From Galbula dea (lineage: Eukaryota; Chordata; Aves; Piciformes; Galbulidae), in assembly GCA_013399015.1 (NCBI GenBank), contig VWZX01000996.1:1559052-1623051 (forward strand): a DNA stretch of 64,000 nucleotides, given 5' to 3'. The translations under genes were made by a program, and so were the position numbers. Below, piece by piece: positions 1 through 13,100 of this stretch. Below the pieces are notes generated by a model, which saw nothing but the letters and a program-made list of their open reading frames with translations, had not been told where the DNA came from and made no database searches. How positions within the stretch are numbered: position 1 is the first letter of the stretch; every line of letters begins with the position of its first letter.

Positions 1-3000
1 CCTCAGCCATCTGCTGTGCATCAGTGGCCCTCAGGCGGTTCTGGTCTGCTCCCCGCTGCAGCCCCAGGAGCCTCTCCATCAGCCCATCCAGCTGACCTGC
101 GATGGTCTGCACGTTCTTCTCAGCTGGACCAAGAACAGCCTCGATCTAAAACAGAAGTGCTCTGCATTAAGAGGAAGTCACAGCCAATCTCCATGCCTCG
201 TGGATTTTCCTTCTGCACAGGGACCACAGAAGGACATATCCCAGAAGGAGGGGGGGGGAGGGTTGTGCAGGGACTACTCCCTCCCAGCTGAGCATGGCAA
301 CCCTGGGGCTTGGCTCGTGGCCTCCACCAGGGGCCATGACTGGAGTTTGGGGAAGCACAGCACAAAGTGAGGCACAGCACAAAGAAAAGGTTTTACAGCA
401 AAAGCTGCACCGGCTCCCATTTCCCTGCTGTGCTGGTGCAGGACTCTGCTGAGCAGGGAAGGTTCAAGGGAGCCATGAGCAGGGCACAAGGTCACCACTG
501 TGCATCACTCACTTCTTCAACACGCTCCTGGATGAAGCGAAGGGAAGAGCCTGAGCCCCTGATAGCACCTTGGGCCTCCAGCAGCACTGTGTTTGCTCGT
601 TGCAGGTTCCCAACCACCTCTTCCACGTTCCCCTCCACGGCATTTGCCCTGTTCCTGGGGAAACGTGGGAAACAGCCAGGAGTGAGTGTGGATAACTGCA
701 GGGGCTGGAAGTTAAGGTTGCAGAGAGAAAATAAGGATGCTTGAGAAGGAGGACAGGATTGTTACTGAGAAGGTTGCAATCTCTCTCCCCCAAAAGCCAC
801 AACACATCTGGCCACATCACACTGCAGCGAGTTTCCTCCTGAGAGAAGAGAGAGTTCCATCTCATACCCCCAGGCAGAGGAGACAAACTGAGAAGGGGAG
901 AGAAACTCCTTCCTTTAAATGAGTTAGAAACATTTCTTTTGTGAGTGGTGCAAGGAAGAGCACTGAAGGGAAAGTGGCAACCACTGAACCAGCTTCAACA
1001 AACACACTTCTGCTTGCAGTGGGGCTCTTCAGGCTGGGTGACAGAGCTCTCCCTGGAAAACCAGACTCCCTTGCCTCATCAATTCCAGCAGGTTAAGCAG
1101 GTGTCAGACACTATCAAGGAGTTTACATCCTTATCCCACTAACCTTCTTGCTGGGATATTGCAGCAAGTCAACACATGACAAAGTAGATGCTCCAAATAT
1201 GCAAGGACTCTGTAACTACTTTTTAAGGGACCATGGGATAATCCTCCCAACTTTCACCCAGAAAACAAACAGTCCATTTAATCTCCTGATGCTCTCTTGT
1301 GCAATTAGGATGTAGGTCACCAATATCAAGTAATACCAGGGCAACCCTGTCATCTCCCATCACAGGGACTCAAGAGATAGAGAAAAGCCTCCATTACTTT
1401 TGGTAAAGACCTTCTAAGAACAGGATCTATTCTTGGCAGCCAGGTTATTTGTATTGGAGCAGCAGGGAGGTGCCTGGAGAGATTGCAGTCTCATTCCTTT
1501 AGGCACTGTACAGACACTAGGTCCTGGCCTAGAACTTCAGATTGTGCAAGTCAGAGCAGCTCCAGCAGAGCAAGATTTCAACCTGACAACCCCCACATTC
1601 TCTCTGGCTGAGGGACCAAAGCTCTTGAACCCCAACTCACCTAGCTTGTTCTGCTTCCTGCTGAAGCTGCTTGGCCCTAGCGATGTCCGCGGCTGTCTGG
1701 GCGAGGATGCTCTCCGGGCACTGCAGCTGGCTCGCCAGCTTCTGGATCTCAGTCATTTTTCTCAGGACTGCAGCAGCATCCGTGGGGAGGTGCAGGGAGA
1801 GAACAGACTCACTGATCTCCTGGATGGTGGCAGGGTCTGTGTCCTTGTCTGTGGAGCAGACAGACAGCATCAGAAATGGGGAAAGTGGGAATGGAAACGG
1901 AAGGGAGCATGGGGGCAGACATCCAGTCATGGATGCTCTCATGAACAGGCTCTTCATCTCAGAGAGCTGCCAGGATCCACCCTGAATTTCATCCCCTTCA
2001 ATTAATGTCCTTATTCACCTCAGCAAAAGTCTCAGGAAAGGACTGAAGTGATTCCTTGAACATGACACCACCACCATGGCTAAGCCCAGGGCAGACAGGC
2101 AGACCTCACTGTGCAGATGAGGTTGTGTTTCAAGATAAACCTTGTTTTTGTTTCACAGGGAAAAGTTCATAAATCTGAGGAATCAGAAGCAGGCAGAGCC
2201 CAAGGGACATGAGCCCAGCGATTAGCTCAGAAATATCTTCACTCATCATTAACACCAGGCAGCACCAAATGACCTGATTTTCTTATTCAGCTAATGCTCA
2301 TGAGGCTCATTATGTTATTACAATCTGTCTGAGAACAATAAGTCATCACAGTGGTTTATAGGACAACAAGGGATTGTCATCTCATTAACAGTCTGCTCCA
2401 GAGGAAAGCTCTCTGGTTATCTCTGGTCAGTGAGGGCTGGTGGTAAACTTCTCTGCATCGGTCAATACTGACAGCAAACCCTGGGAGTGCACCAGCTGTG
2501 GGCAGGGGTTTGTCCTTGAGCTCTGGAGATGGCCCAAGGCTCTGCAGCAGAGAGTGGGACTCTGAGGGAGCTGTTGTCTGTGTTACAGACCAAAGGCTAC
2601 CTATTCCACAGCTCTCCACTGCTATTAGTAACAGCTCATTGTTTTAGAGGTGATATCTGAAAGCAGTTCCTAGGGAGATGTTGGAGATCTCTCCACAAAG
2701 CCACACACATACAGAAGATCAAGGCTGTGTGGTGCCTCCTGCCCACCCATGGACCTCACAGATAGCCCCGAAAGTTCTCTGTAAGGAAGCAAGCAGGCTT
2801 TGCCCTGGTGACATCCCAGGAAAGCAGACAGAGATAAACCAGCCAGGGTTAATTTGGGGTGATCTGAACAACACAATTAGGCCAAGGAGGTCAGCTGGCC
2901 AGACTGCAACTGCTGACAAAGAATGGACTTGTGTCCTGCTGAAGGTTCTTCCCTGTTCTTCAGAGGACACTGCCCCAGAGGATGTGCACTGCCTCTGCTG

Positions 3001-6000
3001 CCAAACTACCCACACACAGCAAACTGGATACCCAAGAGCTGAAGTGGGGTGAGCGACTCAGGTGCCTCCCTTGTGCTGTGCTCTCACACACCACATCCCT
3101 GCCAAAAGCAGTTGTTTCTGTGCAGACACAGACTGGTGGCAGAGCTCTACCTGACAGGAAGTCTCGCACTTGCTGGATGAACTGCTGGATGCGGCGCACC
3201 TCTGCTTCCAGCTGGCTCCTCGTCAGGCTCATCTGCTCCACCAGGCGACGAGTGTTGCTTTGGATCTGGCTCACAGACACCTCTGTCGTTGTAATCTGCA
3301 AACAACCATATCCTGATGGAGCCCTTTCTTCCTGAGCTGGAATTCCAGGAGCCCTCCCTCAACTCAGAGGGAACTGGACAAGGCTCTTTGAAATTATGCT
3401 ATTCCCCACCCTTAATATGGCACTGCTTTAAAGGATTGTAAATCCCAGCATGGCAGGGGTTGGGAGAGACCTCTGGGGATCATCCAGTCCAACCCCCCTG
3501 CTCCAGCGGGGGCACCCACAGCAGCTTGCCCAGGATCACCTCCAGCTGCCTTTGGAATCTCTCCACAGAAGGAGACTCCACAATCTAAATGTTAAAGATT
3601 AGGGGTTGGATTTGCAAGGGAAGGACAGCATTGTTTAGCTTTTTAAAACACCTTTGAAATAGATTTTGAATGACTTCACAAACTCACTTTATCTTTGCAA
3701 GCACTCAGGAGGCTGTAGAAAGAAGCTGTAACAGCTCTAACATGTACTCAACAGTAGAGTCACCTGTGGAATCAGAGAGGCTGCCACATCCCCACCCCTT
3801 CTGCCCCACTAATCGCAGCCCAGGAGGAGGACAACCTTCCCTCTGACATTTCCAGCCCTGTGGGCACTGTGCTGGGGAGAGGCAGGACCCATGCAGGCAG
3901 CAGGGACTCTCCCACTCACCAATTCCTCAATTTCCCAAGCTCCAAGTCTCAGGTGGGCTTTGTGACCAGGTATTTACCACAGCAGCAGCGCTGCCCCCAC
4001 TCACCAGCTGAGCTGTCTCCTGGAGCCGGGTGCTCAGGGTGCCCAACTCCCTGGCAGCCTTCCCGGCGGTGGCGAGGGCTCCTCTGGACAGCGGGAAGAT
4101 GCCCTGGCAGGGCTGGCCAGGCCTGCAGGCACTGCTGTTGTCTCGTGGGCAGAGCAGCCCCTCACACCGCCCTGGGCTGCACGTCTCTGCTCGGAGGCCA
4201 CCGCAGATCTGAGGAGAGAGAGAGTGGTGGCGCAGTGAGGACACTGACCTCGCTGGGGAGACCCCAGTGCCCTTTGGGAGGCAAAGCAGCACATAGCAGG
4301 GGCCAGAGCTCCAACAGAGCCTCCCCGAGGGAGCTGGGGATGGGAACAGGGGTGGAGGCAGCCCTCCCCAGTGGCACAGCCCAAACGACTGGAGACCCTG
4401 GCCACACTGGAGAAGGGCAGGCAGAGCTACACGTGTACAAGCAGTGCTGAACGCCCACAGTTCACAGCTCAGATAGCAAAATAAGGTCAACATCACCTCA
4501 CCACCCCGAGCTGGAGCATAAGCAGGAGGCTAAACCCCAGCAGCTCACAACGAGTAACAGAGCATGTCTGCATGGGGCAACCATCTCATTTGTTCTCAGG
4601 ACAGCAACCCTTCCCTTGGAAGAGGCTGGAGCCCTGTCCAACCTCTGCAGTTTGCTTTGGGAGAGAGAATGGGATGAGAAGACCCTGAACATCAGTGGGT
4701 TTAATTGCATGTTATCACTCTCCAAAGAGCACACTGCAGCAGGGGCACATGCAAACCCAGAGGCACTGCAAGCATCAGCCCAGGCTTGTGCTTGGGAACG
4801 TGTTGGTGCCCTGAAAAGCAGAGAGGGGAGGTTGGTGGTCTCCACAGCAACCATGCATTAGGAGACACTGAAATGGATCTCCATGGCAATAACAAAGCAG
4901 CGAAGAAAGAGAAGAAATCTCATCCAGAAATTAAGTGGGTCCTTGAAATACAAGAACTGAAAGATGAGAGAGAGAGTCCTTGGAGGAAAAAATGAGTGCC
5001 TAGGAGGGGTGGTGGGCAATGCTTTGGGTATCTGTGATTCCCAGGCATGGGATGCTCAGACAATTCTCCACTGATGTCCCAAAGCAGCAGGTTGCTTAGA
5101 TGTCATTTATGAGTCTCTCCAGACAGAGACTTTGTCCTGCCATGCCAGACTAAGGGAAGATATAGGATTGCAGCATGAGGCTTCTGCCTCCTGAGCACCA
5201 CAGGGCCCTCTCTTGAGAACTAGAGACAAGCAGTGGTGAAGTCAGGAGAGCACTGTGTGTCTTCACCTTATTTATGACAGGGGTCAGGTTGGGAGATGAG
5301 GCTATCTCGCCCTTCAGGGCCACCAGCTCAGAGGTGGACTCAGCAAGCCTCCCCTCCAGCCCCACAGCGCTCCTGCGGCTCTCCCGGGACTCAGCTAGCA
5401 GCCTGGAGGCACTGGTGGCAAGGCTGTTGGCATTGGTGGATGTCTGGTAAGCAGATCTGATTGTCTGGAAGGCTCCTGCAGGAAGAAAACCAATCAATGA
5501 CACAAAATGCCTCTGTGACTCATAAATGCAGCACAACTCTCTAAAGGAAGGCTCTGACTAGAGCCTGCCAGTGGATGTGTGCACAGAGAGGAGCAGGACA
5601 CAGCCAGAGTGGTTAGGCACAATGAGAAAGCTCCTTTAATTTCCAAACATCTTTCAGCCATCCCTTCAGTGAGCTACAGAGCTCTCCTGAAGGACTGAAC
5701 TCTGGGTTGGGGTTAAAAGAGTGACACAAAACTAAAGTAGGAAGATGTGCACATGCTTTGCTCCATGCAGCCCAGAAGGGCTTTGCGGGGGCAGGATGGG
5801 GCTTTCAGAGGCCATTCCCTGGCTGCTGAGAAGGAGCCACCGTTCTCCTACAGCATATCCTGTGAGGGGAGCAGTCAGGACATGGACCTCTAAGCCCTGC
5901 TTGGACAGGGAGGCCACAGCTCACCCTTCCCTGGCCAGCTGAGCTGAGTCCTGCAGCATGGAGCAGGAGGCAGCAATGAGATGCTTGGAGAGAATTATCT

Positions 6001-7142
6001 GTAGCAGGGCTACAATGGCAGCCACCACCAGCATCATCCCAGAGCTTAATTAGCTCTTCTAAGTGCCTGACAGCCGCCTGGCTTCCTTCCCCACCCCTCC
6101 ACCTCTTCCATCTGTGCACAACCTCTATTTTCTCAGCTTCCTCCAGGGTTTGGTGACATGTTCCCAGCAGGGATCCCCTTTCAAGAAGAGCAGGCACTGG
6201 CCAGGGGACAGGAACAGTGCCCACAGAGCAAGCTGCCCAGCCCCAAAACACACCAGAGCAAATAACCCAACAGCATGAAACCCTGGGTCATGGGCTGCTG
6301 CCTGGGTACAAAGCATCCCTCTCATGTGGGAGAGAAGAGCTATTTGCTGTTCCTAAGCTGACAGCAGGTTAAAAACTCCATCTCATCCACCCAGCTGGTG
6401 GGAAGCCATCAGGCAGAGTCATGTGGAGGTAAATGAAGGGCTGCAAATGAAGAGATCTCACAGCTGCAGCGCTGTACCTGACAGATCCGTGCTGCGGCTG
6501 GTCTCAAACTGGCTCTTCTTGCTCTGGTACTGGGTGTTAGTGATGAACAAGCTGCTGTTGAGGGCTTCAAGCTCCCTTGATACAGAGGCAGACTCCTCCA
6601 GAAAACGAAGGTCAGGATTTATGCCTTGGACCTGCTCTCTGGGAGAGAAAAAGCAGAAATGTGAACTCAAGTAGAGAGCAAAGCATCTACAGACAGAGAG
6701 CAGGACTCATCTGTGCTGGGATGCTGCTAGCTCATGGCGAGGAGGCAGTTCAGAGCCTGCAGAGCTGATGGCTGAGGACATGCCACAGCCTTGCTGTTTT
6801 GTGGAGGTGGCAGAACGCTGGGCCCAGCTCTCCTACACCAGGTCAGCTGGCAGGGCTGTGCCCATGCAGGGACCAGGCATGCTGAGGATGCCCTGAGGAT
6901 GCCAACGATCCACAGCCTGAGCACCGGCCTCCTGCCTTTGCAACAGCTTGCACAGGATGGGCATATGTGGAAGCACAGTTCCCTTGCACCCCTGGTCACC
7001 TGGTGAGCGCAGCAAGTTTGCCAGGGACAGAAACAAAGCAGAACACGTGCAAGAGACTCAGTGTGACAAGTGGAGCAAGCACAAAGCCAGCATCTCCTCC
7101 CAGCTAAGGGATGCACCCTGTTAGCAGTATCCAACCCCTCAC
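1..7142 (-). CDS. LAMB3: LAMB3 coiled-coil and beta-knob exons
   Basis: Exons 6478-6638, 5267-5475, 4005-4208, 3151-3295, 1641-1848, 513-654 and 1-145 encode heptad-rich sequence that pairs with the alpha-3 and gamma-2 chains. The exon at 4005-4208 carries the beta-knob: a cluster of Cys (ICGG, ETCSPGRC, LLCP, ACRPGQPC) between helical segments, the same arrangement as in mammalian beta-3. Later exons read as helix (IQQVRDFLS, LPTDAAAVLRKM, IARAKQLQQEAEQA, VEEVVGNLQ), each with a close human counterpart. Position 1 lies inside an exon, so the last helix and the C-terminal Cys used for interchain bonding are not in the window. Confidence 0.93.
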
Positions 7143-10100
7143 CTGATGGCAGCCAGCGCATTGCCCACCTGGGCCAGGCTCTGCTCTGTGGCAGAAGAGT
7201 GGCCAAGGATGCTCTGTGCCCGCTGCATGTTGCCCTCTGCCTGCGAGAGCCGGGGGCCGAGGTGGGGTCCCCCGGACCTGAGGGGCAGGTGGGAGGTGGA
7301 GTTGCTGAGGTCAGCCTGGCGCAGACGCAGGCGCTGGAGGTCCCCATCGTAGGTGTGGAAGCAAGGGTGGCACAGCTGACAGCTGGGGTAGGTGTTGCAG
7401 TGGCCTCGCTGGCACTGATCACAGCGGAGCCCCGTGACCCCGGGGCGGCAGAGGCATCTCCCTGTGCTCTTGTCACACCCCACGTCCTCTGTGCCCTGGA
7501 AGTCACAGTCGCACGCTGGGCAATGGAAAGGTGGAGAGACAGAGAGGTGAAACACACCAAAACAGGGGGGAACCCTCAATCTGAGGTCCAACCCCACCTG
7601 TTAGCCCCTGCAGCACCTGGGAGAAAGGTGGCACAGGCAGAGGAATGGGAAGAGCCCCCCAAGCCCAGTTTCTTGCTTGCCCAGCCCCTGACTGAACAGG
7701 GCCAGACCAGCATGGCCAAGGAGCTTGCCCAAAGCTGCTGGGAGGGAACTGGTGGATGCCCAGAGATAAGGATGAGCCTGTTCCAGAAAGAAAATTTCTC
7801 TTGAGGAATAGCATGGGGAATGCTAGTGTCAGGGCATGGGACAGGTGCTGCCCAATAATCAGTGATTTCACAGTGCTAAGAAACATGAAGCCAAACTGAA
7901 GCAGGTTCTTCCTACCTGTGCAGCCAGCCCAGACATCTCCATAGTGCCTGTCTGGGCAAACCTGCTCCTGCATAGCAGAGCACGTCCGACCTGTGAAGCC
8001 TTCCCTGCAGGAGCACTGCCCTGTGAACTGAGGAGAGACAAATGCATCAGGAAGACTCAGCTCTGGGCACATTCCTGGGAAAACCTTCCTTCAGCCACTC
8101 TTGAGCACTAAAGCCAGCACAAGGACAACCTTCTGTACTCAGCCTGTGCCCCAGGACATGCCCATGCTGCTCATGGCAGGCTGCAGGTGATGCAAGCAGG
8201 CTCCAAACAGCCCAAGCACTGCAGAGAAGTTTTATGACTTATTTCACAGACAAAGGAATCCTCCACAAGCTGCTGCTTTGCCTTCTCAGGTCTCCTCCCT
8301 GCACTGAGCTCATTTGGGACCCATCTCTGGCTCTTAGAATTTGTCATGGATTTTTTTTTTTACATTTAACTTCAATTTTCCCAGCTGTCCTCTAAGACTG
8401 AAGTGACACACATGCCTCTCCCTGACAAATGAGGATAATTAACTTGCCTTGCCTGGATGAAGATGTCTTATTAGTACTTGCTTGCTAAATATCAAGCCTT
8501 TTAAAATGACTTAATCATGCCTTGATAATTATCACCTTCTTTCACTTTCCTGAGTGGCCTGTCATAGTGTTTTCTAGGAAATGAGAAGAGGAAAAGAAGA
8601 GCTGGGCACACCAAGGAAAGCACAGCCCATTTTGTGGAGGCTCCACAGACAGGATGGGAGGGTGGGTGGTGGTTTGAATGCTCTGAGCAATCCCTGGCAT
8701 GGTGTTGCCAGGACATGGAGATACAGCTCCGTTGGCCATGGCACTCTCAGTTGTGCAGCTTGACCCCTGCCACCAGCAGTCCCTCACAGCAGCACTGGCA
8801 ATCACAGAACCATTAAGGTTGGAAAAGACCAAGATCATCAAGCCCAACCATGGACCCAACATCTCCATTGGTCACTAATTCATGTTCCTAAGTGCCACAT
8901 CTACACATTTTTTAAACCCCTTCAGGGATGGTAACTCTACTACTGCCCTGGGCACCCTGGGCCAGGCCTTGACAACCCTTTTGGGAAGAAATTGTTCCTA
9001 ATGTCCAACCTAAACCTCCTCTGGCACAACTTGAGGCTGCTTCATCCTGTTTCTGTTACCTGGGAGAAAAGACCAGCCCCCACCTCACTCCACCCTCCTC
9101 TCAGGGAGTTGGAGAGAGCAAGAAGATCTCCCCTGAGCCTCCTTTTCTCCAGGTTAACCAAGCACAGTTCCCTCAGCTGCTCCTCACAAGACTTGTGCTC
9201 TAGACCCTTCACCAGCTTCATTGCTCTTCTTTGGACATACTCCAGCAAGGGAAAAGAAAGGAGAGAGCAAGCTTGAAAGTCCATGCATGGAAGAAGGTAG
9301 GCAAATGAAAAAGAAACATGCTGAATCTGCCATGAGGATGCTGAGGGTGGTCTAGGCAGTACCTGGTTGCAGTGGGTGCTGTGGGAGCCGTGGGGGTGGC
9401 AGCCACAGGGCTGGCAGCCTTGGCCACTTCCCATCCCCCAGTGCTCAGCTGCACACTGGTCACAGTCCTTCCCCACCACGTTGGGCAAGCAGAAGCACTT
9501 CCCTGTCTCGTCGTCACAGGGCATGTCCTGCCGTGTTCCCAGAGTGTTGCAGGTGCATCCTGAAATGAGGAGGGGTTAGTTGGGTTAAAAATGGGTGCAA
9601 AGCACCAGCCTGGCTTCCCATGAAGTCAAGTCCACAGAGGGACCTTGCAGCCACCCAAAGACAAGCTCTCCTGTTTCTCCTTTCATACCTAAGCTCTGCA
9701 TTAGGGATCTGCACCCCAAAACCCCACTGCTCCTCCAAACCCTGCAACAGGACTAAGCAGCCCAAGAGGCCTCAGCATGCCTCCAGCCACACAGGTGATG
9801 CTGACCCAAGCACAGCCCCAGGGGTTTGCCCACATAGCATTACCTCCAGCATCTCCTGCAGCTTCTCGAGCCCTGCATACCCAGGGAGGCACTTGGGAAC
9901 GGGATTCACCAACTATACACACCCCACACTCCACTTTCCCTGTGCTGTTTGCCAAACCTATACCTGAGAACAGCCCCAACATCCTGAGCAAGGTTTGATA
10001 AACCTTAGAAAAACAGCTCTTAGGCTTGGAAACCTCAAATCAAAGCTGGCCAGGAACCAGGTCCATTTCAGAGCCAGCGAGGATGCAGAGGGCAGAGGTG

Positions 10101-13100
10101 TGGTGGGAGCACCCCAAGAAGCAGAGGATGTCTCCAGGTGTACTCACTGTGGCACCCCAAGGGGTTGGCATTGGCCAGCTGGGTGAAGCCTGGCTTGCAG
10201 AGGTGGCAGCGATCTCCCTGCACGTTCTCCTTGCAGACACAGCGTCCCCTCAGGGGGTCGCAGGCGGAGCCTGGCACGGTGCCGTCCGGGTCGCACTCAC
10301 AGGCTGCAAACGGGCNTGGGTGAGATCTTGCTGCTGGTTGCGAAAATAGTTCGTTTTGCAGCGCTCGCAGTTGTTGCCCTCGGTGTTGTGCTGGCAGTTG
10401 TCACAGACGCCTCCTGTCACCCCCCCAGTGCTGCGGAACAGCTCCGGGTCAAAGTGACACGAAGTTGAGTGACCATTGCAGTCGCACCCTACAAAAAAAC
10501 CCAACCACACGTCCCAGCTAGTGCTGCAACCGTGCAAAGCCCTTCGGCAGCAGCAGCTCAGGCACTAGGTGGTGCCCGTGTCCCCAGTGTGACACGGTGA
10601 CACGTGTTAACCACCCCAGGACGGAACTGGTACCGGTTGGACGGCATGGCTAAGAATTGGTGAAGCCCACTAGCTGGCATCACCCAGCTGCAGCCCCACA
10701 GAGCCCAGTGTATTGGGGTGCCCTTTACAAGGACACCCACGTTAACATCCAGCCACCCAAAATGTCCCAGCAAAAGGTCTTGGAGCTTGCTCCCTCTCTG
10801 TCACTCATTGCTGGGGAGGATTTTGGAAAGGCCTCAGGAAGAGGAGAGGGGAAAAGCACTCGCCGTACTCTGGCACTCGTGGGGATCGTTGTCCTCAGCA
10901 GGAGCCCATGGCCTGTTGTTGTAGAGAGCAGCGCAGCGATCGCAGTGGGGACCAGCAGTGTTGTGCTGACACACGCAGTGCCCGTGGACCTGCTGCAGAG
11001 ACAATGCTTTACCTCTCTTGGATGGGAACTGCTTGGTTCAGATCTTCATCCTCCTGATGCCTCCCCAGCACAGGCTGCTGTCCCCTAACCACCACCCCAT
11101 GGATGCTGGCAAAAGAAGTCATCACTTCCCAAAATCATAAGCAGCCTCTATCGAGGGGAAAGCCTCTATCCCACATTCCACCACTGGCCATCCTGGCCAA
11201 GGTCTCCCCAGGGAGGACTCCTGGGCGTGCAGTGGACCCTGACAGCACTCAGCTGGTCTTTAGGCTTTTCACTTTGCCCCAGTGCTCACCATGGCTGGCA
11301 GGTTTCCCTCTGGGGCACATTGGTCAGCGTGTCCATGGCAGAAGCAGCTTCCCAGCACCCGCATCTCCGTTACGGCGTAGAAGGTGCTGGGAGAGTAGTA
11401 GCCCTGGCGAGCAATGTGGGGAAGCTCAGTGAAGTTGATCCGCAGGTTGGTGAATGGCCCCAGCTCTGTTGGAGACCAAGAAGAGGTGTGAGGGGACAGC
11501 AGGTGCCCAGGCACGAGCTGTAGAATCTCACTGCAGTTCATGTGGAGGGCTCAGAGCAAGAGACAGAGGCATCGGCATGAGGAACAGCAGCTATGTCATC
11601 AGCAAACCCAAACACTGCTCCTTGACACCTCAAAGGCACCAGGGCAGCCATCAACCATGCAGCTTGAGGTCTGGTTTGCCAAGGACTTGCTCCCCTGTGG
11701 CATTATCCCAGCTCAGCGCTCTCCAACTCATGGGAAGAACCATGAGGAGCACCACATCCCTGTCCCTTTCCCAACAAAATAAGTTGGTCACTTACTATCA
11801 ATGGTCTGGCTGTAAGAAGTAGTGATGGTAGATGCCAGGTCTTGGACACTGAATGTCACCTTAGAAGGAAAAAAATGAGTTAAAAAGCAGAAAACACAAG
11901 GTGCTTTCCCCTCACCCTCCAGGCAGCACGTGCTCTGGACCTGCCTCTGCAGAACATCACTTAACACAGGGAAAAGACTTCAGAGGTGCAGAGGGTTTTG
12001 CAGGAAGACCAACATAACACCTCACTCATCACAAAGCAGCGAGGGCTTTCCTCTCAGAGGAGCAGGAATCCCCCCAAGGACTCCCTTCAGCAGTGCTGGG
12101 TATCCTGGAACACCCCCCACCCTGAACCCTGGGTCACAGTGTGTGGGGGTCCCTGCCACAAAACACCACAGATCCTACCTTGCCCCCGTGCAAAGGGTGT
12201 CCCTGCAACGCCTGGCACCGAACATCCTGCCAGCTCTCGGGGGAGCCCTGGGGGATCTGGGGGAAGGCGGTGGCACAGTCGGAGGCCAGGTACTGATACA
12301 CCTCCCAGGTCTTGCCAAAGTCGGTGGAGCGCTCAATCAGCATGGCAGCAGGCAGGGGGGACTGCAGAGCAGGGAAAGAGGCACAGCTGTAATGCTGCAC
12401 TCCTGCCCCAGGGCCTGGGGATGTCTCTCTTCTTCCTCTAGGCTCAGGTCTCTGCAGGGTGCTGGAGCAACCTCCTTCCCTGCAGGTTACCAACAGCTCC
12501 TGGGTCCTCCCAATTCTCTCATCCTGCCCTGCTGCAGGCAGACAGCACACATCTGCACCAAGGAGATGTTTCAGCAAACATTCATGGGATGGGAACCCAC
12601 CACCTTGCTCTGCTCCTCCCAAACACCCAGGGAAAGGACCATGAAAAAAAAGGAAAAGGAGGGATAAGGATCCTCCTTCCTGTCAGAGCCCAAAGGGTTA
12701 AGTGCACTGACATCCCCATGTCCCACAGAGAGCTCAGCAGGGCTCATCCACACCATCATCTGTGACCTTCTCATGAGCAGAAATGCTGGACACAAACCCT
12801 GAAGTGAAGCAGGATGCTGCTGAGCTGCAATGTCTGCTCCAGGTCCAGCTGCAAAGAGACGCGCTCGATGCCTGCGGGAACAGAGATGCAGCTTCAGGAA
12901 AACAAACCACTTCAGCCATTTATTCCCTTCTTTCCTTCCACTCTACTGCATTCAACACCTCTCCTCTTCCCCTCATACCATTTCTTGGCCAGGGTTGTGG
13001 TGTCCAGGGAACCCCAAGGTGCCCAGTGGTACTCACTGTTCTGGGACTGCCACCAGCGCGTGTGCCCGGCCGAGGACAGGATGTTCTCCACACGGTGCCC

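Noticed and set aside
7070..7804. 244-codon plus-strand frame
   Set aside because: Antisense shadow of the Cys-rich LAMB3 exon 7143-7515 plus flanking intron.
11930..12667. 245-codon plus-strand frame
   Set aside because: Overlaps the LAMB3 LN-domain exon 12179-12361 in antisense and intron on both sides; no protein-like pattern.
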